Below, piece after piece: positions 22,091-32,362 of a stretch of DNA of 64,000 nucleotides (position 1 is its first letter; the number at the start of each line of letters is the position of its first letter). The stretch is taken from the NCBI GenBank assembly GCA_022059125.1, contig JAEUWY010000015.1, positions 558,001 through 622,000 on the forward strand, given 5' to 3'. Source of the stretch: Corynespora cassiicola (lineage: Eukaryota; Ascomycota; Dothideomycetes; Pleosporales; Corynesporascaceae). The position numbers were made by a program, and so were the translations under genes. A model generated the notes under the pieces. It did not search any database. It saw nothing but the letters and a program-made list of their open reading frames with translations, and was not told the DNA's origin.

Positions 22091-23863
22091 ATGGCAGACC
22101 ACCAGGCCGACACCAGCAAGCCCACGCGCGACGCCTCGCCCGTCCCAATTGCCTCGAGCGCAAACGCAAACGCGGCGTCGACGCCGCGCTCCACGCCCAC
22201 GCCGCTCAAGATGTCGTCCCCGAGCCCGCACTCGTCGCACATGGCCAGCCCGCACTCAGGCCACCGCTCCAGCTTCGCTGAAAACATGCGCGGCATCCCT
22301 GTCTCGCCCCGCGCGTCACGCCAGCCGTCGCTCTCGCAGCAGGCGCTCCAGGACCTGCTGAACAACCCCCCGACCAAGGGCGGAGACCCAGCCTTTGCCG
22401 GCCGCGACTGGAAGACCATCAAGGTCGGCGAGCTCGTGGACCGCTCCTTGGTGCGCTTCGTGCAGTATGATACCAGCGTCGAGGAGGCTACCAATGTGAG
22501 TGCTCTGGGCGACATGGCTCTGTATACCCGCTAAGGCACCTGTAGCTGCTTGTCACGTCGGGCGCCCCCAACGTCGTCTTACTCCGCGAGAACGAGAACT
22601 CGCGTACTGCCACGGGCACCTTTGACTACAGCGACCTGAACGCCTACCTCCTCCTAGTCGTAGGCCTTGCCCACCCCGAGGAGGCCGATGTTGCGTCTTT
22701 TGACGAGCTCGCCAGGAAGGGACGGGAAGGAAAGCCGATTCCACTCAAAGATGTCAAGGACCTGGGCAAGAAAGAGCCGCTGATAACCCTCCCCGAGTCG
22801 GCGGATTTGACAAAGGCGGTCGAGGTGTTTGGCAGCGGCGTGCACAGAGTGCTGGTCGCCGAGGAGAACGGTACCGACATTGTTGGCGTACTCACACAGT
22901 TGAGGCTGGTCAAGTTCTTCTGGGAAAACCGACAGAGCTTCCCCGCCGTCGACCAGCTGTACCCACAGCTGATCCGCGACCTGAATATCGGATCGCACTC
23001 CGTTTTTGCCATAAAGTAGGCGTCTATCCAGCTTGAGGGTTTGCAGACAACTAATGTGGTATACAGCGGCGATAAACCTCTCACAGATGCCCTCGAGCTC
23101 ATGCACAACGAGGGTGTCACATCTCTTCCCGTTCTCGATACTCAGAATAATGTGATAGGAAACATTTCTCACGTCGATGTCCGAGTAAGCTATCATCTAG
23201 TACCCCGTCCAAAATCAGTTCTGATTTCTGTGCCAGCTTCTCACTAAATCGACCTCCCTCCCTCTCCTCCGCTCCTCCTGCATCCATTTCATATCCGTCA
23301 TTCTCTCCGAACGTGGCGTGAACGACGGCAAAGATTCGTTCCCCGTATTCCACGTGAATCCATACTCTACCCTCGCCCACACCGTGGCCAAGCTCGTGGC
23401 CACGCGATCCCACCGCATGTGGGTTGTCGACTCGCCCTCACCCGCCTCATCTGGTCCCCCGACCCCCGCCCTCACTCCTGCCATCCTCGTACCCCCGAGC
23501 CCCGTCACGCCCCTCCCCTCGGCTGGACCAACACCCGTAGCATCCCAAACACCATCCCACCTCTCCGGCGCCCCCGCGCCTGCGATATCCGCCTCAGCCA
23601 TCCCTGGCGCCAGCCTCTCCGGCCGCCTCTCCGGCGTCATCAGCTTGACAGACATCCTGAACCTATTCGCCCGCGCGAGCGGCCTCAACCCCCACGACCC
23701 AGATGAAGTGCGCATGGCGAGGAGACGCTCCAGCAGCTCCAGCATGCGCCGCAGCATGGACAGCAGCCGCAGCGAAAGCATATCCGGGCTCTCGGGGCGC
23801 CGCGGTAGCGTCAGCGAGCGGAATCCGCAGGGCCTGGGGTTCATCCGGGGGAGGGGCGCCTAG
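22091..23863 (+). CDS. SDS23: Sds23-like protein with CBS domains
   Basis: Four exons, 22091-22495, 22546-23015, 23067-23184 and 23237-23863, encode 539 aa. Introns are 50-52 bp. Residues 1-110 are Ser/Pro/Thr-rich and disordered. The CBS region begins with [19 protein letters not shown] and carries [14 protein letters not shown], then [40 protein letters not shown] and, after a Pro/Ser-rich insert, [20 protein letters not shown]. The C-terminus is Ser/Arg-rich with repeated RRS and SRS motifs. This order matches Sds23/Moc1 proteins, which bind PP2A/PP6-type phosphatases and AMPK-linked signals and affect cell separation and starvation responses. The insert of about 60 residues inside the last CBS pair is worth noting. 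The Ser-rich termini look like phosphorylation targets. Confidence 0.9.
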
Positions 23864-24313
23864 GCGGCTCGTCTCTGCCGGCGTCGTCCACTTCGGCCCT
23901 GATGGGTTGCATTCATGGATCAGTGCACGGGAAAAGGGATCACGCATAAGAGACGGAGGGTTGGTCGGGGGGGTGGGAAGCGCTCCTGAGAATCAGACTT
24001 CAATTACATATCGCCTTATGGTCTGGGAGAGAGGCACGGCGTTTTGGGCATTTCCTCTTTCTTCTTTTCCTTTTTACTCTTTTTATTTTTTCATGTACTT
24101 GCGTGGACGCCGTCGGAGGGTCTAATTGGACTGCCGCTTTCAAGATCCAGATTAAAGTTCAGATTCAGATTCAGCATGGTTCCAAAGGGACTTCAGGTCA
24201 TTGGTCAATTGACAAACTTATAGAAATGAAACTCAGGATAGCGATCGATTATGGTATTGTTTCGGTTGCATGGACTTTGTGCTATCGAATGCTGGTGTGG
24301 TGCTTGCCATCCA
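23864..24313. other. 3' flank of Sds23-like gene
   Basis: Probably the 3' UTR, with a pyrimidine-rich stretch near 24050-24090. No gene was seen. Confidence 0.35.
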
Positions 24314-24446
24314 CAGTCCCTTCCCTCTTCCCAAATTTTGCCATTCTCGTATAAGAGCCAGTTTAGGTTTTGTCGGCTCCACAATCAAATCTCCCAATCA
24401 GAAAAGTGTCCTCTCGCACTGGATATCCGGGCCGGGGGCAGGACTG
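24314..24446 (-). mobile_element. MITE family copy B
   Basis: About 133 bp with both ends visible. The left end starts CAGTCCCTTCCC. The right end reads GGCCGGGGGCAGGACTG followed by TA. In reverse orientation it carries the family core (GATTGTGGAGCCGACAAAAC and GGCCCGGATATCCAGTGCG). The CAGT..ACTG ends next to TA are what Tc1/mariner-like elements leave. No transposase fits in the length. It lies in a convergent gap between two 3' ends. Confidence 0.78.
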
Positions 24447-24677
24447 TACCCCAAGCGTGGTTGTCGAGGTCTCGAAATCCAACGAATGCGTTGAGTGCCT
24501 TTTTCGCCTTCGCCCTAGTCTCTGTGCGTCCAGAATTGCCCGGAGCTGCCTATAAGAGCCACAAAGCAGAGTCTGACGATGATGACTCTCCGCGGTGCTT
24601 TTCCGCTGGCGGATGGTGGTGCCAGCGGTTGGCGTTGAGCAGGGACGTTACTTTGACATATCTTCCTCAGCACCAGA

Positions 24678-25185
24678 TCAGAAATCTGATGAAGCCATCG
24701 TCAAACTGGGTGAGAGGATTGTAGGGGGATGCAAACTCAAAACCAAGATCCATATGTCGGTTGAACTCGGGTAGAAAGAGCAGACTATATGTTTAAGAGC
24801 AACTCTTTGGAATTCAAAAGAAGCCTCGAGAGACACCATTGTGAGGATGAAGGCAAACAAGGCGAAGACCATGGCTATGGCCATCAGATACGGACCATTT
24901 TTGACTGTTGCTTCCATTGCACCGCTCATTTTCTCGCCATCAGGGGGTGCTAGTTCCGGGATAGCATCGAGTGGCTTGCTTTAACTGTACGATTTCACCA
25001 TGAGGCTGTTGCGCACCCATGCCTAGTAGACCAAGGGTATCGGCGAAATGGGCAGCATCAGTAGGAAGTGCATTGCCGATGCCGACAGTGATGGGGTTGG
25101 TAGCGGCGACGAAGGCCGTGTTGGTGTCAGGTGGCGCCTTGGGAGCAACGAGTGTCCATGGTGGCGGCAGGAGAAGCGAATCCAA
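24678..25185 (-). CDS. Possible small membrane-protein gene or RING gene extension
   Basis: Two stretches with coding-like codon use. Exon A runs 25185-25017 and exon B 24949-24678. They join in frame across a proposed 67-bp intron (GTGCGC donor as in a CCT6 intron, ACTAG acceptor). A 49-bp alternative starts at GTGAAA. Exon A encodes APPDTNTAFVAATNPITVG and similar sequence. Exon B encodes PPDGEKMSGAMEATVKNG and then a hydrophobic helix, PYLMAIAMVFALFAFILTMV. No upstream ATG opens exon A. Its frame runs straight on from the TGA stop of the RING gene at 25186-25188. It may be a separate gene with an unseen first exon, a translation start inside exon B, or a readthrough extension. I cannot decide from sequence alone. 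Confidence 0.35.
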
Positions 25186-26180
25186 TCATGTTTCTCTTAT
25201 ATTCCGCAATAGTTCCTTTCTCCATAGTGGTCTTCCCTGGTCATCGAAGTCGTGTGGCAGGAGATGAGTGTACTCCACATTGCGATCCCATTCCTCTGGT
25301 CTCGTGTATGGACTTCGCATGAAAGCGTTCAGCTCATGCAGAAACAGCCTGGCGTTCTCCCTTCCAAGGGACTCTGCAATCAAGTTTTCAGCATGTCCGT
25401 TGCTCGCCTTCAAATCCACCTTCTTTACAATTGCCAAAATGTAAGAGAGCAGAACCTCAAGATTGCCGCTCGTAGTGACCCCGGTGACTGGACCACCAGC
25501 GGGATCCGAGTGGAGGAATCCAAACACACGCAGCTCTCGTCGGATCCATGCCTTGGCCTTGTATTGTAGATGGGGTGAGGATGCGATGTCGCGTGGTGTC
25601 ACCTCTTGGTACTGGGAATGCCGGTTACTCCCAACGTGGAAAGAGTACAGCTTGTAGCGATAAACATATCGTCGGTGCATGAGCGCAATATCTCGCCTCG
25701 GCGGTGAGCGAGGGCGTGGAGGTCTTCTTGGGAGCGCCAATCGCGAGTGGCGACCATAGCTCCTCGAGGTAGATGAGGACGACGAGGACGGAATCGTAGA
25801 GCGGACATGGTAAGTCTTGAAATCTGAAGGTGAAACCCAGTCGTATTGAACGGCGGTGACATCTGTTTTACCTAAGGAAGGTTAGCTGCAAGAAGCCGGA
25901 TGAGCGCAGGAAGTTACATACACAATGGACAGGCTGAGCGCTCTTGCAACCAGCTCACTAAACATATGAAATCGAAGGTCCAGTGGTTACAAGGTACCGT
26001 GATGGCCCTCTCGGTAACAGGCGAAAGGCATATTACACATGTATCCTCAGAATCGTCCTTGTCCGGGCCTGCGGATGTTTCCACGAGGTACTTGCTGGGC
26101 TGTATGAAGAGAAGATCACTACGCATTGCAGCAGCCTTTTTATCTTCCATTTGGTTAAAATCGTTGAGTCTTGAAGCCAT
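25186..26180 (-). CDS. RING-finger protein, probable E3 ubiquitin ligase
   Basis: Two exons, 26180-25922 and 25871-25186, with a 50-bp intron (GTATGT..GCTAAC..TTAG) that splits a zinc-ligand Cys codon. The product is 314 aa, starting MASRLNDFNQMED in a good context (ACCATGG). Residues about 50-90 form a RING: CVICLSPVTERAITVPCNHW then FDFICLVSWLQ and SACPLCK. After the CxH the usual spacing to the next ligand is changed, a variant I associate with many fungal RING proteins. The rest is basic, with RRPPRPRSPPRR (~145) and a helical C-terminal part (WIRRELRVFGFL, ARLFLHELNAFMRSPYTRPEEWDR). I infer ubiquitin ligase activity of Topors-like layout; substrates are unknown. It is divergent from the HAD_SAK gene. 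Confidence 0.85.
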
Positions 26181-26518
26181 GGTTCTCTTTCACAACAGAA
26201 AACACCATTGCGAACATCCCCTCCAGGGCTATCTCCATGCGCGGGGTTGCTGAGGCGTCGGGACGCGAGCTGGGTCGCTCGGAAGTGGTGCGGCGAAGGG
26301 CACGGGCCACCATGATTCTCAGTCGCGACTGCTGAACATCGCGAGCCAGCCTATCGTAACTTCTTCTTCGATGTGTCACGGCAGTCGTTGTTGCCTTCTT
26401 TGTTGAGCACCTTCTCACTGCGCATTCACCGCGCTCACGTGCCTGCGACGGCGCTCTGACTCACCACCTGGTCTACCTGGTGCCTTCGATATCGTCCCGG
26501 CCTTACCCAGGTGGTTTG
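26181..26518. promoter_or_regulatory. Bidirectional promoter, RING gene / HAD_SAK gene
   Basis: 338 bp between two divergent start codons (fewer if 26519 is not the real start). An upstream open frame on the minus strand overlaps it but lacks support. Confidence 0.5.
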
Positions 26519-28290
26519 ATGCTTCTCTCGATCGCACGGCGCCTGTCCCTCTCATCCGTCCGTCGCTCACTGCCGCCCATGCTCACAACTTCGACCAGGC
26601 CCGCCGCCGGGCCCAACGGCAAACCGTCCTATCACACTGTCACCGCTTTAAAGAGGTGGTCGTGCGACGACAAGGACTTGCCAGCCGTGTCCGACATCAG
26701 GGCCATCCACGTCTATGATTTCGATAATACCCGTATGGCCCCGTATCAATCATATACATGCGATTGCTGACTGTGAATTAGTATTTGCCAGTCCACTCCC
26801 CAACAAGCAGATATGGAACGGCCCTACAGTCGGCCAGCTTGCTTCGCCAGACGTATTCGTGAATGGAGGCTGGTGGCACGACTCTAGTATCCTCGCAGCC
26901 ACTGGAGAAGGTGCCGAAAAGGAAGAGCCTCGGGCGTGGAAAGGCTGGTGGAATGAGCACATTGTGACGCTGGTGGAACTGTCAATGCAGCAGAAGGATG
27001 CGCTCAACGTACTCCTTACGGGCCGTTCTGAGTCCGGCTTCGCCGACCTGATCAAGCGCATCATCCGAAGCAAGAAGTTGGATTTCGATATGGTGTGCCT
27101 CAAGCCCGCTGTTGGCCCTGCAGGACAAAAGTTCAAATCCACCATGGAGTTCAAGCAAGAGCTTCTCAAAGAGATTGTGTATACGTACAAAGATGCCGAG
27201 GAGATCAGGATCTATGAAGACAGGGTCAAGCAGTATGTTCATGTCCCATAGGGTCCAGCCACCGCTAACAAGTCGCAGTACCAAGGGCTTCCGCGATTTC
27301 TTCTTTCAATTCAACAAAGATCTGATGTCTGGACAGACTGAGACATCACGCAAGCCTATCGTTGCTGAGGTGGTTCAGGTCGCCGAGAACGCTACACAAC
27401 TTGACCCTGTAGCCGAAATCGCCGAAATCCAGCGTGTAGTCAACTCCCACAATCAGATTGTCAAGAGCGGAAACGCCCCGCCAGGCATGCCACCTTACCA
27501 GGTCAAAAAGACTGTCTTCTACACCGGTTACATGATACCACAGAACATGACCGAGAAGCTGATCTCTCTGGTCAAATTGCCCCAGGGCACGCCTGAGAGC
27601 GAAATTAGGTATCTTGCTAATAGCATACTGATCACACCCAAACCATGCCCCAAGAGCATCCTCGACAAGGTAGGTGGCCTCGGTGCGAAAGTCACTTGGA
27701 AGGTCACAGGTGTATCCTGTTTCGAGAACAAGTTATGGGCTGCCAGAGTTGAGCCAGTCCCAAAATCGACAAAGTACTATTCAGAAAACCCAACCCCGAC
27801 TGTCGTTCTGGCGATCCGTAAGGGCGGTCGGCCTGCCGATGCCACGCGCATTGAGAACTGGCACCCGGTACCTGACGACCAAGCATATGCTTTCGAGAGT
27901 GTCGTCGGCGAGAAGGTTGTACTCAGGATCGAGGAAGAACAGCCCAATGAGAGTGAGTGGGAGAGCTACTTCCCGAATAAGGGATACTCCAAGCGACGGG
28001 GTGAAGACGAGCCCAATGGCCATCATCGCGATCATCGTCAGCAGCACCAACGAAACGATGACAGACGTCCAAATGGCCCAGCTAACTACCGTGGAGGAAA
28101 CCGGGATCGCGGGCGCGGTGGTCACCGAAACCAAGCATACGGCTCAAGGGGTCGTGGCGGAGGCCATCGTGGAGACCGCAGTGGAGGTCGAGGTCGCAAT
28201 CGTGGAGGGCCATCACAATACCGCAGCCTTGACGATGTTGATCGGAGCTATGGCCAGCCGAGCTACGACAACCCCGATAGCTACTACTGA
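26519..28290 (+). CDS. HAD-like Swiss-Army-Knife RNA-repair-type protein with RGG tail
   Basis: Exons 26519-26732, 26782-27232 and 27279-28290 encode 558 aa. Introns are 49 and 46 bp. HAD motif I is VYDFDNTLF (~67-75), split by intron 1. Next come PDVFVNGGWWHD, ALNVLLTGRSESGFADLI (motif II region) and EIRIYEDRVKHTKGF (motif IV region). The middle contains VFYTGYMIPQNMTEKLISL and later KGGRPADATRIENWHPV. The C-terminus (~470-545) is RGG/RG-rich and basic, typical of RNA binding. The layout matches the fungal HAD_SAK family, thought from its domain company to act on RNA ends; activity here is inference. Start choice is uncertain: ATG at 26519 gives a basic amphipathic leader (LLSIARRLSLSSVRRSL, mitochondrial-like), while ATG at 26579 removes it. 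Confidence 0.85.
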
Positions 28291-29057
28291 GTGCACATGA
28301 TTGTTCGGTGGATGGGATTCGGCGACTACGATGCCTAGGTGCGGATTAACACTGGTCAAATCTGCCGAAGCTGAGACTGTCAGCTGGCCGGCACGGCGGA
28401 GGAAGAACATTGTTGTCAATCTGCATCACGGAAGTCTCTTCGGCTGCATAGTTTCAAATGAGATACCCGAGTTTTCTTTACCACACGGCTGTCCGGCCCT
28501 TGAACAGCGTGCTTAGCGAGTAAACTCGAACTACCTTCCAATCTTGGTGTTACATCTGTGGCGCTGCCAGGCACGATATGCCTCATTCCAAAAGAAGTAA
28601 AGCGCCGATCCGCAGGGACGCAGGGACCCCGTCCGGAGCTCCCCACGTGTGCTCGGCCTCACTCCTTGGTCCCTTGTCGTGCGCATCTGACTGGTTATCA
28701 AGGCAACGATCCTCATCATGTCTCATACATCCCGTTACAGCCTCCGCTGCGTGACTTGTGCTGGCGTGTGCCAGGTGCTGCGCCTTGAGTGGCTATCTCT
28801 ATCGTCCCTTTAATACCCGCCGGCGCCTCAACCGAAGCTCCATCTTTATCTGTTGTACTTCCACCTCCCGCTTTCGGACCTAGTAACGGCGTTTGTGTAC
28901 CCAAAGACATCGCTGCAGACGAATCGGATTGCCCGCAACTGTCAAGAAGAGATCAAGAGTGGTCAAGACGGGCACGATCGACCCGCGAAGCTTGATCAAG
29001 TCCGGAGATAGCGAAGTAACTGGGTAAACGCCCTCGTACTTCGTTCACACGTTCAAT
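28291..29057. promoter_or_regulatory. Upstream region of RNase T2 gene
   Basis: About 770 bp containing the 3' flank of the HAD_SAK gene and the RNase T2 promoter. No other gene or repeat was seen. Confidence 0.4.
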
Positions 29058-30485
29058 ATGGCGGTCCTAGATTCCTGGGTCGCCTCCGCAGCGGAGAATG
29101 TACAAAATGGTGCCTCCGCGGCTGCCTCCCGGCCCACCGCCCTCACCTCGTTTCTCGACGATATGCCTTCCCTCCGCACGCTCTCCAAGCTCGCCTTCGG
29201 CGGCGCGAATCTGCTCTTTGGAAGCTCCCAGCATGTCCTCGGCGATGTCGGAGACGTCTTCAATGGCCAGATACTAGGTGTCGGGCCTTCGCAAGCTTGC
29301 CCGAACCCTCAACTGAGCTGTCACAACAACACGGCTGTGGAGAACCTGTGCTGTTTCAACTATCCCGGAGGGCAGATGCTACAGACGCAGTTTTGGGATG
29401 CTGACCCTCCTACTGGGCCGAGCGATAGCTGGACTCTCCATGGACTTTGGTAAGCATTCTTGTCAAAACAAGGACAGAGGTCGCGATTCTGACGTACAAA
29501 CAGGCCGGACCGCTGCGATGGCTCATACGATGCCAACTGCGATAGCTCGCGCGTATACAGGAACATTTCCTCCATTATAAAATCGTTTGGAAAGGACGAC
29601 TTGCTCCAGTACATGTCAACGTACTGGAAGGACTACAAGGGTGACGACGAGACATTCTGGCAACACGAGTGGAGCAAGCACGGCACGTGCATTTCCACTC
29701 TTGAGCCCGAATGCTACTCCGAGCATGTGGCCACTCAGGAGGTTGTTGACTACTTCCAAAAGGCTGTGGATCTATTCAAGGGACTCCCCAGCTACAAGTG
29801 GTTGGAGGAGGCCGGGATCACTCCCAGCACCAGCAAGACCTACACATTCTCTGCCATCCAGTCTGCGCTCGCCAAGAACCGACCCGGCGTTGAGGTGACG
29901 CTGGGCTGCAAATCTGGCAAGCTAAACGAGATCTGGTACCATTACGACGTCCGCGGCTCCCTGCAGACGGGCGAGTTTGTCCCCGCAGACCCAGATGGCA
30001 CCAAATCCTCTTGCCCCAAGTCTGGCATCAAGTATCTCCCCAAGAAGGGCAGCGGTGGTGGCGATGACGGTGGCCCGAGCCCGACCACGACCGGCTCTGT
30101 ACCCACCTCTACGGCCAAGCCGGGCAAAGACTGGGAAGGCCGCGGATTCTTGAACGTCGAGATTGATGGCGCCAAGACGGGGTGCATCATCTCCAAGGGG
30201 ACGTGGTATTCGACGGGCACATGTGCTACCATCACCGCTACGACTTCGGACAGTGGCTTCACACTGTCGTCGTCCAAGGGCAACTGTGGGGTCGTGTCCG
30301 GCGCTCTGACCTGCGGCGGCAGCGTGACTACCCCAACCACCTTCACTGCTGTGGACGGAAAGCTGGCGGCCGGTGGCAATGCCGCTTGGAGTGCGGATCA
30401 GGCCGCGAGGGGCAGCACGCAGGAGACTGTGTATGCGGGTGGGGATCACTCCGCGAAGATTAGCATCGTATGGCAAGGTGTTTAG
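29058..30485 (+). CDS. RNase T2 (Rny1-like) with C-terminal domain
   Basis: Exons 29058-29449 and 29504-30485 with a 54-bp intron encode 457 aa. Both catalytic segments are present: CAS I SDSWTLHGLWPDRCDG (~124-139, intron within the Trp codon) and CAS II FWQHEWSKHGTC (~180-191), with the two catalytic His. Many Cys fit the disulfides of the fold. After ~315 a Gly/Ser/Thr linker leads to a second domain (~350-457, WEGRGFLNVEIDGAKTGC onwards), as in Rny1-type fungal enzymes. No clean signal peptide starts at Met1. Met36 (ATG at 29163) begins PSLRTLSKLAFGGANLLFG, which reads better as a secretion or vacuolar signal, so the true start may be there. The enzyme cleaves RNA without metal, normally in the vacuole or outside the cell. 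Confidence 0.92.
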
Positions 30486-30972
30486 GTGGCGGCTTTGAAG
30501 GCCTGAGCATCATTTCAACGTATTGGGATCATGGTTTCTGCATTCACTGGAGGTTGATTTCGTAGTTTTGCATGCTCAGAATAGAAAGACTTCCTGTGCT
30601 CCTTTGAATTTTCTGGGGAAGTACTGCTATGTGGAGAAATGAATATTATGCCGAGTATTCCAGTAACCCAGGGAATTTAATGGAGAAAGATACATTATGA
30701 TGGGTGACATGATGGCAACACCACACTTTGGTATCATACAAATGGTTTGGTTCAAGGCCTCAGAGACCTATTATGACACCGATCCATATCCAATCGACAT
30801 CATTAATATGACAAATCTTAGCCCCTTGCACAGAACAGGGACAGAACCCTCTTCAACCATCCCCTAATACCTTTCTTCTCCTTGCCCCCATTGCTGCAGT
30901 TGTCGTCATAGTGTTTAATTTTCTCTTCAGAGAGAGAGAGAGCGGCGGCCAGGACCACGTCGACGACAAAGA
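30486..30972. other. RNase T2 3' flank
   Basis: No gene seen. A segment near 30773-30810 (TGACACCGATCCATATCCAA) reappears about 580 bp on, near 31355-31390, as part of a tandem duplication described separately. Confidence 0.5.
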
Positions 30973-31129
30973 TCACATCGGCGAGCTCCAAACTGCCTCA
31001 ATCGCGGCCTCATCCGGTTCTTCAGTCGGGTATTCTGCGTTAGGCTCTAGAGGCCAGTCCATATTTATGGTCGCTTCATAGTCGTCGTATGTGAAAACGG
31101 GCGCCCAGGTTCCTCATGAAGACATTTTG
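30973..31129 (-). pseudogene. Decayed paralog of the small gene at 31456
   Basis: Minus-strand frame reading GTWAPVFTYDDYEATINMDW then PLEPNAEYPTEEPDEAAIEA and a TGA stop (30973-30975). It is clearly similar to the neighbour at 31456-31795 (ETWSPLVSYGDYET, DWPLEPNAEYPEEGPDSASIEAA). An acceptor-like TTGTAG lies at its 5' edge and a GTAAGT donor lies upstream, but the first exon with its ATG has been replaced by GATG-type repeats. A TGA precedes GTW. Past the stop, similarity to the neighbour's SWTPLPLSPKRRK persists weakly, so the stop looks secondary. Unknown family. Confidence 0.6.
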
Positions 31130-31199
31130 CTACAATGATTAGATCATTTTGCTCCCAGCACTGTTTCAGGGAAATTTCACTTACTATAAGATAGAGGGA

Positions 31200-31240
31200 T
31201 GGATGGATGGAGAATTGGATGGGTGGATGGATGAATATAT
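31200..31240. repeat. GATG-type microsatellite
   Basis: Imperfect GGAT/GATG tetranucleotide repeats just upstream (on the minus strand) of the decayed paralog. Confidence 0.85.
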
Positions 31241-31455
31241 CTGTGGATAATCGAAGCTACCTAGTAAGATTTGACTGAGCTACAAACACCAATTGCGCCT
31301 TCAAAATTGGAGCGAGCCATGGCAAACGGGAAAGAAGAGAAGACATTGAATTGTGATATGACACTGATCCATATCCAGTCACCTCGACTTTAATTACAGG
31401 TCTTTTTCGTTTGCCCAAAACCGGGTGCTCATACCCCGAGATGCCCTCTCCTCTC

Positions 31456-31795
31456 CTATTCTTCCCCAATGCCATCGTTGTCGTCATTGTCGTCGTCTTC
31501 CAAAGCGCTCTTGGACTTCCTGCGCTTGGGTGACAGCGGCAGCGGTGTCCACGAACGCACCCGCGGCCTCAGCGCCGCCTCAATCGAGGCAGAGTCTGGC
31601 CCCTCTTCGGGGTACTCGGCGTTTGGTTCAAGCGGCCAGTCCGCTGTCCGCTGTCATTGTGTTGGTCTCATAGTCCCCGTACGAGACAAGGGGCGACCAG
31701 GTCTCGCCTAGTTCACTATACAGCGAAGCAATCAGACATTTTTACCGTCATAACTATTTTCAGTAGGCCTTGACTTACGCCATTGCTGATGTCAT
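31456..31795 (-). pseudogene. Small two-exon gene frameshifted by 7-bp duplication
   Basis: Exon 1 is 31795-31779 (ATG ACA TCA GCA ATG GC). The intron is 63 bp with a GTAAGT donor and TATAG acceptor. Exon 2 starts at 31715 and reads MAELGETWSPLVSYGDYET. At 31641-31654 the 7-mer CCGCTGT (plus strand) occurs twice in perfect tandem. The reading frame changes exactly there. Before it the frame soon stops. After it a second frame reads DWPLEPNAEYPEEGPDSAS, then a basic SPKRRKSKSALED and an acidic end with stop TAG at 31456-31458. The paralog next door keeps the two parts in one frame. I infer a recent slippage mutation or a sequencing error. The Lys/Arg patch looks like a nuclear localisation signal. 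Function unknown. Confidence 0.6.
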
Positions 31796-32062
31796 GGAAA
31801 GAAAATGGCTGACTGACTGACTGGTTGACTGAATGGCCGGCCGGCCGAATGGATGAATGGATTGATAGGTGGATTAACTGACTGGCAGGCTAACTGGCAG
31901 GGTGAATGGATGGAGAGGTAAATGTATGGGTGAGTAGGTGTGTGTATGATGAATGAATCACGGCTGGTGAGGTGTGACTCTTACCGCAGACCATTAGCGC
32001 TTTCCATATGGGAAGGAGCCACCCTAAAGGGGAAGGAAAAGAAGACGACAGGCCATTTCATA
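31796..32062. repeat. ACTG/GATG-rich simple-sequence stretch
   Basis: 31805-31940 is a mosaic of ACTG, ATGG and GGCC short repeats next to the start of the small gene, comparable to the repeats beside its paralog. The rest to 32062 shows nothing more. Confidence 0.6.
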
Positions 32063-32135
32063 TTATTCACTCAAGCTGATGTCATCCGTAACTGCTACTT
32101 CTGTGACTGTATTTGGATCACCTGAGACACTGGAG
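32063..32135 (-). pseudogene. Duplicated scrap of prefoldin-6 last exon
   Basis: On the minus strand this reads ATCCAAATACAGTCACAG, later CAGCTTGAGTGAATAATA. The true last exon (32413-32363) reads ATTATTCAAATACAGTCGCA, later CAGCAGCTTGAATGAACAATA. The match spans the end of the exon and the first 3' bases. The copy has an early stop and no splice site, so it is non-coding debris. Confidence 0.6.
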
Positions 32136-32362
32136 CTCGTTTCACTGATCTAACACAGCTTTTGCTGGGAGCATGATCATGCCACGCAACATAGAGACTA
32201 TGTATCAGAAGCAAATCATATTGTCATAGGATATCAATCCATTGGGGGACTGCAATCGGGGGAAGAAAGCTTGTCCTATCAAGATAATCATAAAAGCACT
32301 GGTGTCTCAGTTCTTGCGAATTGCACGATGCCGACTGTGGCATATACTCATATATTGTTCAT

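Noticed and set aside
25260..25500. Possible intron removing the RING gene's TGA (donor GTGGAG, acceptor CCCAAG)
   Set aside because: Weak donor, no branch point, and it would remove sequence that looks coding.
31812..31940. Regularly spaced short repeats resembling a CRISPR array
   Set aside because: Units are 4-bp simple sequence without spacers, in a eukaryotic genome.
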